Assembly: GCA_019637635.1 (NCBI GenBank)
Contig: JAHBVI010000035.1
Location: forward strand, 1 to 59,277
Length of the DNA: 59,277 nt
Source of the DNA: Anaerolineae bacterium
GTDB lineage: Bacteria; Chloroflexota; Anaerolineae; Promineifilales; Promineifilaceae
Direction of reading: 5' to 3'
In this document: positions 1-7,408 of the stretch, piece by piece
Layout: every line of letters begins with the position of its first letter
Numbering within the stretch: position 1 is the stretch's first letter
Made by a program: the position numbers and the translations under genes
Notes under the pieces: generated by a model
What the model was told of the DNA's origin: nothing
Seen by the model: the letters and a program-made list of their open reading frames with translations, nothing else
The model's database searches: none

Positions 1-158
1 AATAAATAGTGCGCTGGTTGGAAATTGTGTAACGGCCGTATTTCTTTATGACAATCATCACCTCCGCCTCCCACCTTTTTTCACTTGTGGCTTTATGTCG
101 TGTATGGTCTAATGAGGCGCAGGATTAGGAAGGACACGGCCGTGTCAGGAGGCACACA

Positions 159-341
159 ATGGCTGAGGAAAACAGTACCGCAAAGCCCGGTATTCCCAAG
201 AAAGACAAACGGCGCATCAAACACGCCCACCGTCAGGAGCGCAAAGAAGAACGGCGCGAACACCACCATGAAAAGGTGAAAGCCAGCAAACATGCCCGCA
301 AGCCCAAATCACGCCCCAAGCAGGGGAAACGGGATCGGTAA
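159..341 (+). CDS. Small, highly basic hypothetical protein (60 aa)
   Basis: This is a 60-residue protein made almost wholly of charged residues. Lys, Arg and His dominate (for example KKDKRRIKHAHRQERKEERR) and there is no hydrophobic segment. The start is supported by a strong ribosome binding site, AGGAGG at 148-153, six bases before ATG. I do not recognise a family. The composition suggests a nucleic-acid- or ribosome-associated peptide, but that is inference. The protein is predicted to be disordered or helical with no fold visible. It is followed directly by a heptanucleotide repeat tract and appears monocistronic. Confidence 0.7.
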   Translation: MAEENSTAKPGIPKKDKRRIKHAHRQERKEERREHHHEKVKASKHARKPKSRPKQGKRDR

Positions 342-417
342 TCCGTGAGCCGTGACCCGTGACCCGTAATTAGTAATCGGATTACGGATTACGGATTACG
401 GATTACGATTTACGGGC
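336..417. repeat. Heptanucleotide repeat tract, family B (CGGATTA)
   Basis: Degenerate 7-bp units (TAATCCG, TGACCCG, CGGATTA) fill the spacer. A direct TAATCCGTGAGCCG-like arm is followed by an inverted arm with four near-perfect CGGATTA units. The tract overlaps the stop codon of the preceding gene. Confidence 0.85.
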
Positions 418-423
418 AATTGG

Positions 424-452
424 CTGACAATTTGACCATATCGGGCTAGACT
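424..452 (+). promoter_or_regulatory. Putative sigma-70-like promoter, near-leaderless
   Basis: CTGACA (424-429), a 17-bp spacer and TAGACT (447-452) lie just before the ATG at 462. The predicted transcript would start about 3 bases before the start codon, and no Shine-Dalgarno sequence is present. This suggests leaderless translation. It is read by eye only. Confidence 0.4.
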
Positions 453-461
453 AAACCTGAT

Positions 462-1337
462 ATGAAAGTAGCCGTTATCTCTGATATTCATGGTAATCTG
501 CCGGCGTTGGAAACGGCCGTGGCCGATCTGGACAAATGGCAGCCCGATGTGGTGGTCGTGGATGGGGATATTGTCAACCGGGGGCCTTGTTCGCTGGCCT
601 GTTGGCAGTTGATCCAGGCGCGGGCGCATCAGGATGGCTGGCAGATCGTGAAGGGCAACCACGAAGCGTATGTGCTGGAATGTGCCCACCCCCTCAATGA
701 CCCACACGGCCCCTCGCTGCAAATTCGCCAGTATGCCCAATGGACACATGATCAGCTAAACGGGCACATCGCCGCCCTGGCCGCCCTGCCCGACCAATAT
801 AGCGTAACCGCGCCAGACGGCCGTACACTGCGCGTGGTTCATGCTTCCATGCAAGACAATCGCACCGGCATCTACCCGGAAACACCGGACGCCGACATCG
901 AACAATTGATCGCCCCACCACCCGCCATCTTCGTCACCGCCCATACCCACCGGCCGCTCATGCGCCAGATTGGCGGTGCGCTGGTTGTGAATATCGGCGC
1001 GGTGGGCGCCCCTTTTGACGAGGACAAGCGGTTGAGTTACGGCCGTTTCACCTGGACGGCCCGGCGTGGCTGGCATAGTGAAATTGTGCGGCTGGCCTAT
1101 GACTGGCAGCAAACCATCCGCGACTACGTGACTTCGGGCTTTCTGGAGCATGGCGGGCCGCTGGCGCAAATTATGCTGGTGGAACATCGCAAGTCTCGCG
1201 GCCTCATTTACCGCTGGGCCAGCCGCTATGAAAATGCCGTGCGTCAGGGTGAATTGAGCCTGGAAGAGAGCGTGCGCCGGGTGTTGCAGGATGAAGATCT
1301 ACGGCCGTACCTCGGCCCACCCGGTTGGGATCGTTAA
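462..1337 (+). CDS. Calcineurin-like metallophosphoesterase
   Basis: A 291-aa cytoplasmic metallophosphoesterase. The metal-site motifs are all present: D8-x-H10 in SDIHGN, D36 in GDIVNRG, N66-H67 in GNHE, a His in VVHASM near residue 126 and the HTHRP block near 160. The order and spacing match the YfcE/diadenosine-tetraphosphatase-like branch of the superfamily. The last 90 residues form an extra helical tail of unknown role. The substrate cannot be told from sequence; phosphodiesters or phosphoproteins are both possible. The start is the ATG directly after a TAGACT -10 box, with no ribosome binding site. The neighbours give no functional clue. Confidence 0.88.
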   Translation: MKVAVISDIHGNLPALETAVADLDKWQPDVVVVDGDIVNRGPCSLACWQLIQARAHQDGWQIVKGNHEAYVLECAHPLNDPHGPSLQIRQYAQWTHDQLNGHIAALAALPDQYSVTAPDGRTLRVVHASMQDNRTGIYPETPDADIEQLIAPPPAIFVTAHTHRPLMRQIGGALVVNIGAVGAPFDEDKRLSYGRFTWTARRGWHSEIVRLAYDWQQTIRDYVTSGFLEHGGPLAQIMLVEHRKSRGLIYRWASRYENAVRQGELSLEESVRRVLQDEDLRPYLGPPGWDR

Positions 1338-1475
1338 CCCACGTTTTGGTCGTTCACGGATAATTTGTTAAAATCTCATTGTCAGTAAAACCCCACATCG
1401 TGTCATGGCTGGCAAACACCAGGTCTCTCCAACTGGTTAATATTACAAACTTTAGTCAAGTAAAAGAGGAAGAAA

Positions 1476-3182
1476 ATGAATAAAAGTTATCGTCAATCCA
1501 GGCAACGGCCGTTCTGGCTGTTGGTTTTATTATTGGTAGCCGCCGCTGTGGTGGTGGGCACGGCCGTCGCCCAAAACGACGATCCACCGCCACCGGACAC
1601 ATTCCCCATTGAGCATCCCGACTTCCCCGGCGTGTACATCATCAACCAGGAAGAAGTGGGCGAGGCTGTTCTAACAACCATCACTATCCCCATCGCCCAA
1701 GACACCTTTATCGCCTCCGGCATGCCCAACACCCCCTATGGCGGCTCTACCACGTTAGGGCTGGGCTTCAACAGCAGCAACGGCCTCGATGCCATGCGTA
1801 TGTTTTTGCAGTTTAATCTGGCCGCCATTCCCGCCAATGCCCACGTAGACAACGCCACCTTCAGCATCTTCCAGCTACAGGCCAACAACAACAGCGATAA
1901 TATCTGTTTCCGGGCTGACTTTCCCACCCAAAGTTGGAATGAAAACACCCTCACCTGGGCCACCGGCGCCGGGCTAAGTGGGAATGAAATTGGCGTAGGT
2001 TGCCCAGACATCAACAATGGCTGGAAGACGCTCAACGCCACCCAGGTCATCAACTTCTGGCGTACCAACACCAATTTTGGTGCTGTTTTCACCGGTGATG
2101 AGCGATCCAACGTGAATTTCAGCCGTACTTTCTACTCCAAAGAACAGACCGTTAACCTCTGCGGCGGCCCCTATGGCTGTATGCCTTACCTGACGGTCAC
2201 CTTTAACCAACAGTGTGATAACCAGCCACCCACCGCCTCCGTGAGCGCCCTGCCTATCTGGAGTCGGCAACAGTTTACCGTCAGTTGGAGCGGGTTTGAC
2301 ACGGCCCCGGCCGGCTGCAACCCCAGCGGCATCGCCAACTACTCCGTGCAGTACCGCATTAACGGCGGCGGCTGGACAGATTGGCAAAACTTTGTCACCT
2401 TTACCTCGGCCACCTTTGGCGAAGCCAGCAATAACCAGTTTGTGGAATTCCGCGTCCGCGCCAGAGATAACGCCGGTAACGTCACCGATTGGAGCGTGAT
2501 TGGCCCCACGGCCAGCACGACCATTGACGCCATCAACCCCAACGCCACCATGAACGCCTTGCCCCCTTACAGCCAATCCTTTGGCACCATCAGTTGGAGT
2601 GGCACGGACTCTTTGCCTGGGTCTGGCATCCGCAGTTATGATGTGCAATACCGGTCAAACGGCGGCCCCTGGACAAATCTGGTCACAAACGCGCCGGCCT
2701 CCCAAACCTCTTACAATTACAGCGGCGCACCGGCCGGTTTTTACGAACTGCGCGCCCGCGCTACGGACAACGCGGGCAACATCCAACCCTGGAGCGGCCC
2801 CCAGGCTTCCACCACCATCGTCGGCCACCCGGTAGCAGCCATGAACCCTATCTCGCCGATGCTTGTCAACGACCCTGGAGCTACATCTGTCAACATTAGC
2901 TGGCAGGTTTTTCCGTTTGGGTATACCGTCACCGGCGTGCAAGTTTGGGTCAGATTCGGCCTGGGCAACTGGACATTGCACAGCACATTCCCCGGTACAA
3001 GCGGGAATGCCACGTTCCCATTTAGTCCTGGTGATGGCATTTATTCCTTTGAGGCCGTGGCCCTGAGTAACACACCTGAACCACAAACGGGTCAGGTTGA
3101 AGCCAGCTTCATTTTGGATCAGGAAGAGCCATTTGTGGTGCCGATAGCCTATTTGCCACTGATATTCAATGATGGGAATTAG
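1476..3182 (+). CDS. Secreted DNRLRE-domain protein with Ig/FN3-like repeats
   Basis: A 568-aa exported protein. Basic residues 1-12 are followed by a hydrophobic core and an AVA-Q signal peptidase I site at about residue 32. Residues about 68-248 form a DNRLRE/CBM96-like beta domain (TFIASGMPNTPYGGS, FLQFNLAAIP and LTWATGA are characteristic). Two FN3/Ig-like repeats follow, each ending in RARDNAGN or RATDNAGN, then a third beta domain. The C-terminus is PIAYLPLIFNDGN; a YLPL-type tail is common on Chloroflexota exported proteins and may be a sorting signal. No catalytic motif is visible, so adhesion or carbohydrate binding is inferred. The start has a good site (AAGAGGAAGAAAATG). Confidence 0.8.
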   Translation: MNKSYRQSRQRPFWLLVLLLVAAAVVVGTAVAQNDDPPPPDTFPIEHPDFPGVYIINQEEVGEAVLTTITIPIAQDTFIASGMPNTPYGGSTTLGLGFNSSNGLDAMRMFLQFNLAAIPANAHVDNATFSIFQLQANNNSDNICFRADFPTQSWNENTLTWATGAGLSGNEIGVGCPDINNGWKTLNATQVINFWRTNTNFGAVFTGDERSNVNFSRTFYSKEQTVNLCGGPYGCMPYLTVTFNQQCDNQPPTASVSALPIWSRQQFTVSWSGFDTAPAGCNPSGIANYSVQYRINGGGWTDWQNFVTFTSATFGEASNNQFVEFRVRARDNAGNVTDWSVIGPTASTTIDAINPNATMNALPPYSQSFGTISWSGTDSLPGSGIRSYDVQYRSNGGPWTNLVTNAPASQTSYNYSGAPAGFYELRARATDNAGNIQPWSGPQASTTIVGHPVAAMNPISPMLVNDPGATSVNISWQVFPFGYTVTGVQVWVRFGLGNWTLHSTFPGTSGNATFPFSPGDGIYSFEAVALSNTPEPQTGQVEASFILDQEEPFVVPIAYLPLIFNDGN

Positions 3183-3186
3183 GCAA

Positions 3187-3215
3187 TTGGCGCAATGACC
3201 GGCGTGTGTTAGACT
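3187..3215 (+). promoter_or_regulatory. Putative promoter of the his leader
   Basis: TTGGCG (3187-3192), a 17-bp spacer and TAGACT (3210-3215) precede the leader ATG at 3226 by ten bases. The same TAGACT -10 box occurs before the gene at 462. The match was made by eye. Confidence 0.4.
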
Positions 3216-3225
3216 TTGGCCCAAG

Positions 3226-3330
3226 ATGAAGATGATTCACACTTTAACCCACGTTCACGTGCATCATGGCCCGAAGCCGCTTCGGGTTCGCCGTCACCAT
3301 TTTGGTGAATGGAATAATGTCCTGGGTTAA
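3226..3330 (+). CDS. hisL: Candidate histidine-operon leader peptide
   Basis: A 34-aa reading frame holds seven histidines, arranged as HTLTHVHVHH near the start and RRHH later, ending in TAA at 3328-3330. It sits about 40 bases upstream of a strong intrinsic terminator and 170 bases upstream of hisG, the layout of a translation-coupled attenuator. A perfect 7-bp hairpin (CCCGAAG/CTTCGGG, 3270-3286) lies inside the frame between the two His clusters. In known systems, stalling at His codons when charged tRNA-His is scarce prevents terminator formation. The ribosome binding site is weak, so a near-leaderless start is possible. The role is inferred from position and composition; no family match was run. 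Confidence 0.7.
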   Translation: MKMIHTLTHVHVHHGPKPLRVRRHHFGEWNNVLG

Positions 3331-3370
3331 AGCCGCGCTGGTCTGGCAGCATGTAATTGGGAGAGACAAA

Positions 3371-3401
3371 CCCTCCCCGGCATACCCGGGGAGGGTTTTT
3401 T
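3371..3401 (+). terminator. Intrinsic terminator / attenuator before hisG
   Basis: A perfect 10-bp GC-rich stem (CCCTCCCCGG / CCGGGGAGGG, 3371-3380 and 3386-3395) with the loop CATAC is followed by six T (3396-3401). It lies between the His-rich leader frame and hisG, so it would end transcription unless disrupted. GGGAG at 3359-3363 could compete for the 5-prime arm (CTCCC at 3373-3377), but I could not define a full antiterminator. Confidence 0.85.
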
Positions 3402-3402
3402 G

Positions 3403-3478
3403 TTGGGAGATTGAGATTTGAGATTGAGAGATTAGGGGATTAGCAAATTCCCAGTCTCCCAATCTCTTAATCTCCTTC
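3403..3478. repeat. Heptanucleotide repeat tract, family A (GAGATTG)
   Basis: Direct GAGATTG-like units are followed by inverted CAATCTC-like units between the attenuator terminator and the hisG ribosome binding site. In the mRNA this would form a long imperfect hairpin. Confidence 0.8.
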
Positions 3479-3498
3479 TTCCCCCGCATAAGGAGTTT

Positions 3499-4506
3499 AT
3501 GGATCGAACCGATATTCGCCTGGCGCTGCCGAGTAAGGGGGCGCTGTATGAGGGTAGTTTTGACTTTTTGGCGGCGTGTGGACTGAAGGTGTACCGGCCC
3601 AATCCGCGCCAGTATGCAGCCACTATTCCGGCGCTGCCGGGGTTGACGGTGATGTTTCAACGGCCGGGTGACATTGTGGCCGGGGTGCGCGAAGGTAGCG
3701 TGGATTTTGGCATCACCGGCTATGACGTGTTGGCAGAAAAAGCGTTCGGCAATGGGCACAAAATCCTGACGCTACATGAGGCGCTGGGGTATGGGCCTTG
3801 TACGCTGAATCTGGCAGTGCCGGAAGAAACGTCGGTGCAGACGATGGCTGAGGTGGCGGTGTGGGCAACGGAGTTGGCAGCCAACGGCCGTACCCTGCGC
3901 ATTGCCACCAAATTCCCTAACGTAACCGGGGCGTTTCTGGACGAGCATGGGGTACGGCCGTACAAGCTGGTCAACGTCGAGGGCACGTTAGAAATCGCCC
4001 CGGCCATCGGGTTTGCCGACCTGATCGCCGACCTGGTGTCGTCGGGGGTGACGTTAAGGGACAATCATTTACGGCCGTTAACCGACGGCCAGATTCTTGT
4101 TTCCCAGGCCGTACTCATTGCCAACAAGAAGGCGCTGCAAGAGCGCCCGGAAGTGCTGGCCGTGGCCCGGCACATGCTGGAGTACATTGAAGCCCACCTA
4201 CGCGCTGCCGGTTCCTATCTGGTAACGGCTAACGTGCGCGGCGACTCCCCGGAAGCAATTGCCGCCCGGATGCGCGACAAGGCGCACATTGCCGGGCTGC
4301 AAGGTCCCACCATCAGCCGCGTCATCACCCACGACGGCACAGACTGGTTTGCCATTAACATCGTCGTGCCCAAAGCCGACCTCTTCCCGGCCATCGCCGA
4401 ACTACGATCAATTGGCGGCAGCGGCGTCATCGTTGCCCCCTGCACCTATATTTTTGAAGAAGAACCGATTCGTTATAAAGCGATGTTAACCGCATTGAAG
4501 GGCTAA
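3499..4506 (+). CDS. hisG: ATP phosphoribosyltransferase, long form
   Basis: A 335-aa enzyme for the first step of histidine synthesis, joining ATP and PRPP to give phosphoribosyl-ATP. Recognisable segments are LALPSKGAL at the N-terminus, FQRPGDIVAGVREGSVDFGI and the PRPP-binding VNVEGTLEIAPAIGFADLI region. Residues about 225-335 form the extra ACT-like regulatory domain that defines the long form, which works without HisZ and is usually feedback-inhibited by histidine. The start has AAGGAG six bases upstream. No other his gene follows; the next intact gene runs the other way. The attenuator therefore seems to serve hisG alone. Confidence 0.93.
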   Translation: MDRTDIRLALPSKGALYEGSFDFLAACGLKVYRPNPRQYAATIPALPGLTVMFQRPGDIVAGVREGSVDFGITGYDVLAEKAFGNGHKILTLHEALGYGPCTLNLAVPEETSVQTMAEVAVWATELAANGRTLRIATKFPNVTGAFLDEHGVRPYKLVNVEGTLEIAPAIGFADLIADLVSSGVTLRDNHLRPLTDGQILVSQAVLIANKKALQERPEVLAVARHMLEYIEAHLRAAGSYLVTANVRGDSPEAIAARMRDKAHIAGLQGPTISRVITHDGTDWFAINIVVPKADLFPAIAELRSIGGSGVIVAPCTYIFEEEPIRYKAMLTALKG

Positions 4507-4542
4507 ATACTCCGTTTATATGCCCAACCTTACCAGCCTAAA

Positions 4543-4763
4543 CGTCCTGTGGTCTGCTTTGATGAACGCCCTTCTTTTCTCATCGGAGATGCTGTTGATT
4601 TGTCTTGTTTTGGATAACCTGAACACCCACGCCAGGGCATCAAAATCAAGTGGCAATTCTCCATAGCCGTTTGTCGCCAAAAGCTAAATTCTCGTTATAC
4701 AGTTGTTAATGATGCCAATTCCGAGTTAGCCCAATCAGCGACTTTGGAACTAAAGAATGTTTA
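4543..4763 (+). pseudogene. Decayed IS630-family transposase remnant
   Basis: Three pieces in different frames resemble the C-terminal half of IS630-type DDE transposases. They are RPVVCFDERPSFLIGDAV (from 4543), then the catalytic-Asp block LVLDNLNTHA (around 4605-4640), then IKIKWQFSIAVCRQKL ending at TAG 4761. Frameshifts and a deletion between the first two blocks leave no usable product. No inverted repeats were seen at the edges. Recognition rests on the VVCFDE and LDNLNTH motifs. Confidence 0.6.
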
Positions 4764-4794
4764 GATTATTTATGTTACAGAGTACTCAATCCAA

Positions 4795-5715
4795 TCAATC
4801 ACCTGCGCCCACTTGCTGCGGCACGCGCCGGGCAAACACGGCATTAAATAACCCATTCACAATCATCACGCCGAACAAAATCAAAGCGCCGCCCAGGATC
4901 ATCTCGCCGGTCAACTGTTCATCCAGCAAGATGACACCAAAGAAGATGCCAAATACGGGAATCATATAGGCCACCATGGATAGGTAGCTGGCCCCGGCGC
5001 GTTCCAGCAGCTTGTAATACACAATGAAGGCCAGGGCCGTGCCCAAGACCGCCAGCGCCAACATGGACAGGATAGAAGGCAGCGAAGGCGCCGGTAAGGT
5101 CCACGGCCGTTCCAGCAGCAGCACCAGCGGCAGCAGGTAAAGCGAGGCCATCATCATTTGCCCGGTGGGGGCCACCAGGGACGGCAACCCACGCAGGTGG
5201 TTACGGCCGTAAACAATAGCCACACCATATGAAAACGAAGCCAGCACCAACGCCAACACGCCCCAGGCTGTGGCTACCACCCCATCCTGAAAGGACGGGT
5301 ATACCAGCACCAGCATCCCGGCAAAACCCACCAACACACCGATGACTTTGGCCGGCGTCAGGTGGTCATCCTGGGTAAAATAGTGCGCCAGCAGGATAGT
5401 GAACAAGGGGATGGTACCGTTCAGGATAGAGGCCAGGGCGCTGTCTACGTATTGTTCGCCCCAGGCAAACAGGAAAAAGGGAATGGCGTTGTGAATCAGC
5501 GCCACCACGGCAATATGTTTCCAGACAGTGAGTGAGTCTGGCAAACGGCCGTGCTGCCAGCGCAGCACCACGTATAACAACACCGCCGCCAGCGCCACCC
5601 GGCCAAACACCAGCGTCAGCGGTGGAATCGTTTCCACACCCACCTTAATGAACACAAACGATGGCCCCCACAGGGCCGCCAACAAAATCATCAATGAAAG
5701 ATTTTTCCAATTCAT
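4795..5715 (-). CDS. EamA-family (DMT superfamily) transporter
   Basis: A 306-aa inner-membrane protein with about ten hydrophobic segments arranged as two EamA repeats (about 1-140 and 155-295). Typical features are the first-helix LAALWGPSFVFIK and the late GTALAFIVYYKLLERAGAS followed by MVAYMIPVFGIFFG. The family exports amino acids, metabolites or drugs; the substrate here is unknown. It lies 54 bases downstream of an Lrp/AsnC regulator gene on the same strand. That arrangement suggests an amino-acid exporter controlled by the regulator, which is inference. The C-terminal tail past the last helix is short. Confidence 0.88.
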   Translation of the reverse strand: MNWKNLSLMILLAALWGPSFVFIKVGVETIPPLTLVFGRVALAAVLLYVVLRWQHGRLPDSLTVWKHIAVVALIHNAIPFFLFAWGEQYVDSALASILNGTIPLFTILLAHYFTQDDHLTPAKVIGVLVGFAGMLVLVYPSFQDGVVATAWGVLALVLASFSYGVAIVYGRNHLRGLPSLVAPTGQMMMASLYLLPLVLLLERPWTLPAPSLPSILSMLALAVLGTALAFIVYYKLLERAGASYLSMVAYMIPVFGIFFGVILLDEQLTGEMILGGALILFGVMIVNGLFNAVFARRVPQQVGAGD

Positions 5716-5769
5716 GTTGCACCTCGTAATTGAGTTATTGGCTCATTATCCAATTACCAAAACCCACTC

Positions 5770-6255
5770 TCAATCCGAATCTTGCGCAAACGACACGGAC
5801 ACCGTTGTCTCTTCTTTGAAGGTGGATAAGACGATGTTGGTGGTCGTTCGGGTGACCAGCGCCTGCGACCGCAGCCGCTCAATGAGCGCCTCTAACTCAC
5901 CTGTATGCGCCACCCGCACCTTCAATATGTAACAATCCTCACCGGCAACGGTGTGACATTCCAGCACATCCGGCTCAGCCCGGCATACCTCGGCAAAGCG
6001 CCGCTTACTGGTCAGGTAATCCCCCTGGTCGTCTGCACCCACCACCAACCGTACAAAAGCGGTAATGGGCTTGCCTAAGGCCGCCGGGTCTACCACCGCC
6101 GCATAACGCCGAATCACGCCCCGCTTCTCCAACCGCTTGATGCGGTCAAAGACAGTGGAAGTGGTAAGCCCCACCTGTTCGGCAACAGCGGCATTGGCGA
6201 GACGGCCGTTTTCCTGCAAAAGCATCAAAATCTGGGCGTCTGTTTCGTCAATCAT
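5770..6255 (-). CDS. Lrp/AsnC-family transcriptional regulator
   Basis: A 161-aa regulator with an N-terminal winged helix-turn-helix (residues about 1-55: LQENGRLANAAVAEQVGLTT then DRIKRLEKRGVIRRY) and a C-terminal RAM/AsnC ligand-binding domain (about 65-145: CHTVAGEDCYILKVR). The family binds amino acids and forms octamers on DNA. It is the first gene of a two-gene unit with the EamA transporter and is divergent from the M15 lipoprotein gene. The shared 130-bp spacer could hold its operator, but I could not pick out a clear site. Confidence 0.92.
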   Translation of the reverse strand: MIDETDAQILMLLQENGRLANAAVAEQVGLTTSTVFDRIKRLEKRGVIRRYAAVVDPAALGKPITAFVRLVVGADDQGDYLTSKRRFAEVCRAEPDVLECHTVAGEDCYILKVRVAHTGELEALIERLRSQALVTRTTTNIVLSTFKEETTVSVSFAQDSD

Positions 6256-6350
6256 TCCATATTACTCATCTTTTTCCGAAAAAATTTCGGAGAAATGCCT
6301 ATAATCCCGGAAATAATACGTTTTAGCGGCGGCGTTGTCAACCTGTACTT

Positions 6351-6379
6351 TTGGGCAAGTACGCGGCTTAGGCTACAAT
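6351..6379 (+). promoter_or_regulatory. Possible -35/-10 pair, near-leaderless
   Basis: TTGGGC (6351-6356), 17 bp and TACAAT (6374-6379) lie ten bases before the ATG at 6389, and no ribosome binding site intervenes. The -35 match is weak. Confidence 0.3.
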
Positions 6380-6388
6380 TACGTATCT

Positions 6389-7339
6389 ATGAAATCGTCC
6401 TATTTTTTCTTATTCGGCCTGATGCTATTGTTGCTCGTGGTGGGCTGCCAACCGGCAGTCACGGCCGTCGTGCCACCCCCCATTACCGCCTTACCTGCTC
6501 ACCCCGGCGTCCCCGCCGCCATCACCCTGGCGTCCCCGCCGCCATCATCCGCTCACCCCGGCAACATCGCCGCCATCACCCCTTCACCCCCTCACCTGCT
6601 CACCCCCTCACCCCAGCCACCGACGGCCGTGCCCACCAGCACCCACACGCCCACACCCCCAAACACCGCCACCCCCACCCAAACACCCACGGCTACACCC
6701 GTTGGCCCTTGCGCCAACCGCATCCTGGCCGATGACGATTTGTGGGCCATCGTCACTCAGAATTACGGCCTCAGCCGCGATTATGCCCCCACCGACCTGG
6801 TTTCCCTGAATGACCATTTGGGCAACGATGTCACCCTCGGCTATCCGATTGAGTTGCGGGCTATGGTAATCGCGCCCCTGGTACAAATGATTAGCGACAT
6901 GCTGGCGGCCGGCCTGAAACCTCAGGTGCTATCTGGCTACCGCAGTTGGAGCGCCCAATCCATCGCTTATAACAAGTGGGCCAGCGAATTTCCCGGCCAT
7001 GTCAACATCATCAGCGCCCCGCCCGGTTACAGCGAACACCAACTGGGCACCACCATTGATTTTGGCTCGCCAGAACTGCCGCTTTACACTGGCGACCCCA
7101 ATTTGCAATTTCACACCTACTTCTATAAAACCAATGAAGGCATCTGGCTGTTGGCCAATGCCCACCGCTACGGCTTCACCCTCAGTTGGCCGCTGGAAAC
7201 ATTTGAACTCACCGGCTTCTATTACGAACCCTGGCATTACCGCTACGTGGGCATCGAAATGGCCACGATGCTAAAAGAACAGGGGCTTTCGCTGACTCAG
7301 TACCAACTGGTGAACCAGCCGGAGCCGTGTGTACCATGA
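6389..7339 (+). CDS. M15-family D,D-carboxypeptidase lipoprotein (VanY-like)
   Basis: A 316-aa lipoprotein. The ATG at 6389 is chosen because it begins directly at a signal peptide with lipobox LVVGC (Cys20). A Pro/Thr/Ala-rich linker (about 25-110) tethers the catalytic domain outside the membrane. The M15 zinc motifs are intact: LSGYRSW, SEHQLGTTIDFG (His and Asp ligands) and EPWHYRYVG (final His). Such enzymes trim the terminal D-Ala of peptidoglycan stems. The linker DNA shares a 23-bp identical block with the linker of the next gene but in a different reading frame. Spacing to CapA is 69 bases, filled by a repeat tract. Confidence 0.9.
   Translation: MKSSYFFLFGLMLLLLVVGCQPAVTAVVPPPITALPAHPGVPAAITLASPPPSSAHPGNIAAITPSPPHLLTPSPQPPTAVPTSTHTPTPPNTATPTQTPTATPVGPCANRILADDDLWAIVTQNYGLSRDYAPTDLVSLNDHLGNDVTLGYPIELRAMVIAPLVQMISDMLAAGLKPQVLSGYRSWSAQSIAYNKWASEFPGHVNIISAPPGYSEHQLGTTIDFGSPELPLYTGDPNLQFHTYFYKTNEGIWLLANAHRYGFTLSWPLETFELTGFYYEPWHYRYVGIEMATMLKEQGLSLTQYQLVNQPEPCVP
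6498..6520 (+). repeat. GC-rich linker repeat, copy 1
   Basis: This 23-bp block is identical to 7547-7569 and partly repeated at 6526-6544. It encodes part of the linker (AHPGVPAA frame) in the M15 lipoprotein. Confidence 0.8.
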
Positions 7340-7340
7340 G

Positions 7341-7391
7341 GAGATTGGAGATCAGAGATTGGAGATTGACATAATCTCCAATCTCTTCCCT
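7341..7391. repeat. Heptanucleotide repeat tract, family A
   Basis: GAGATTGGAGAT-like direct units are followed by inverted AATCTCCAATCTC, forming a potential hairpin between the two lipoprotein genes. Confidence 0.85.
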
Positions 7392-7408
7392 TGTAAAGGG
7401 CTGATTGC

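Noticed and set aside
3226..3401. T-box riboswitch before hisG
   Set aside because: No T-box core (AGGGTGGNACCGCG-like) or specifier stem was found. The His-rich frame plus terminator explains the region better.
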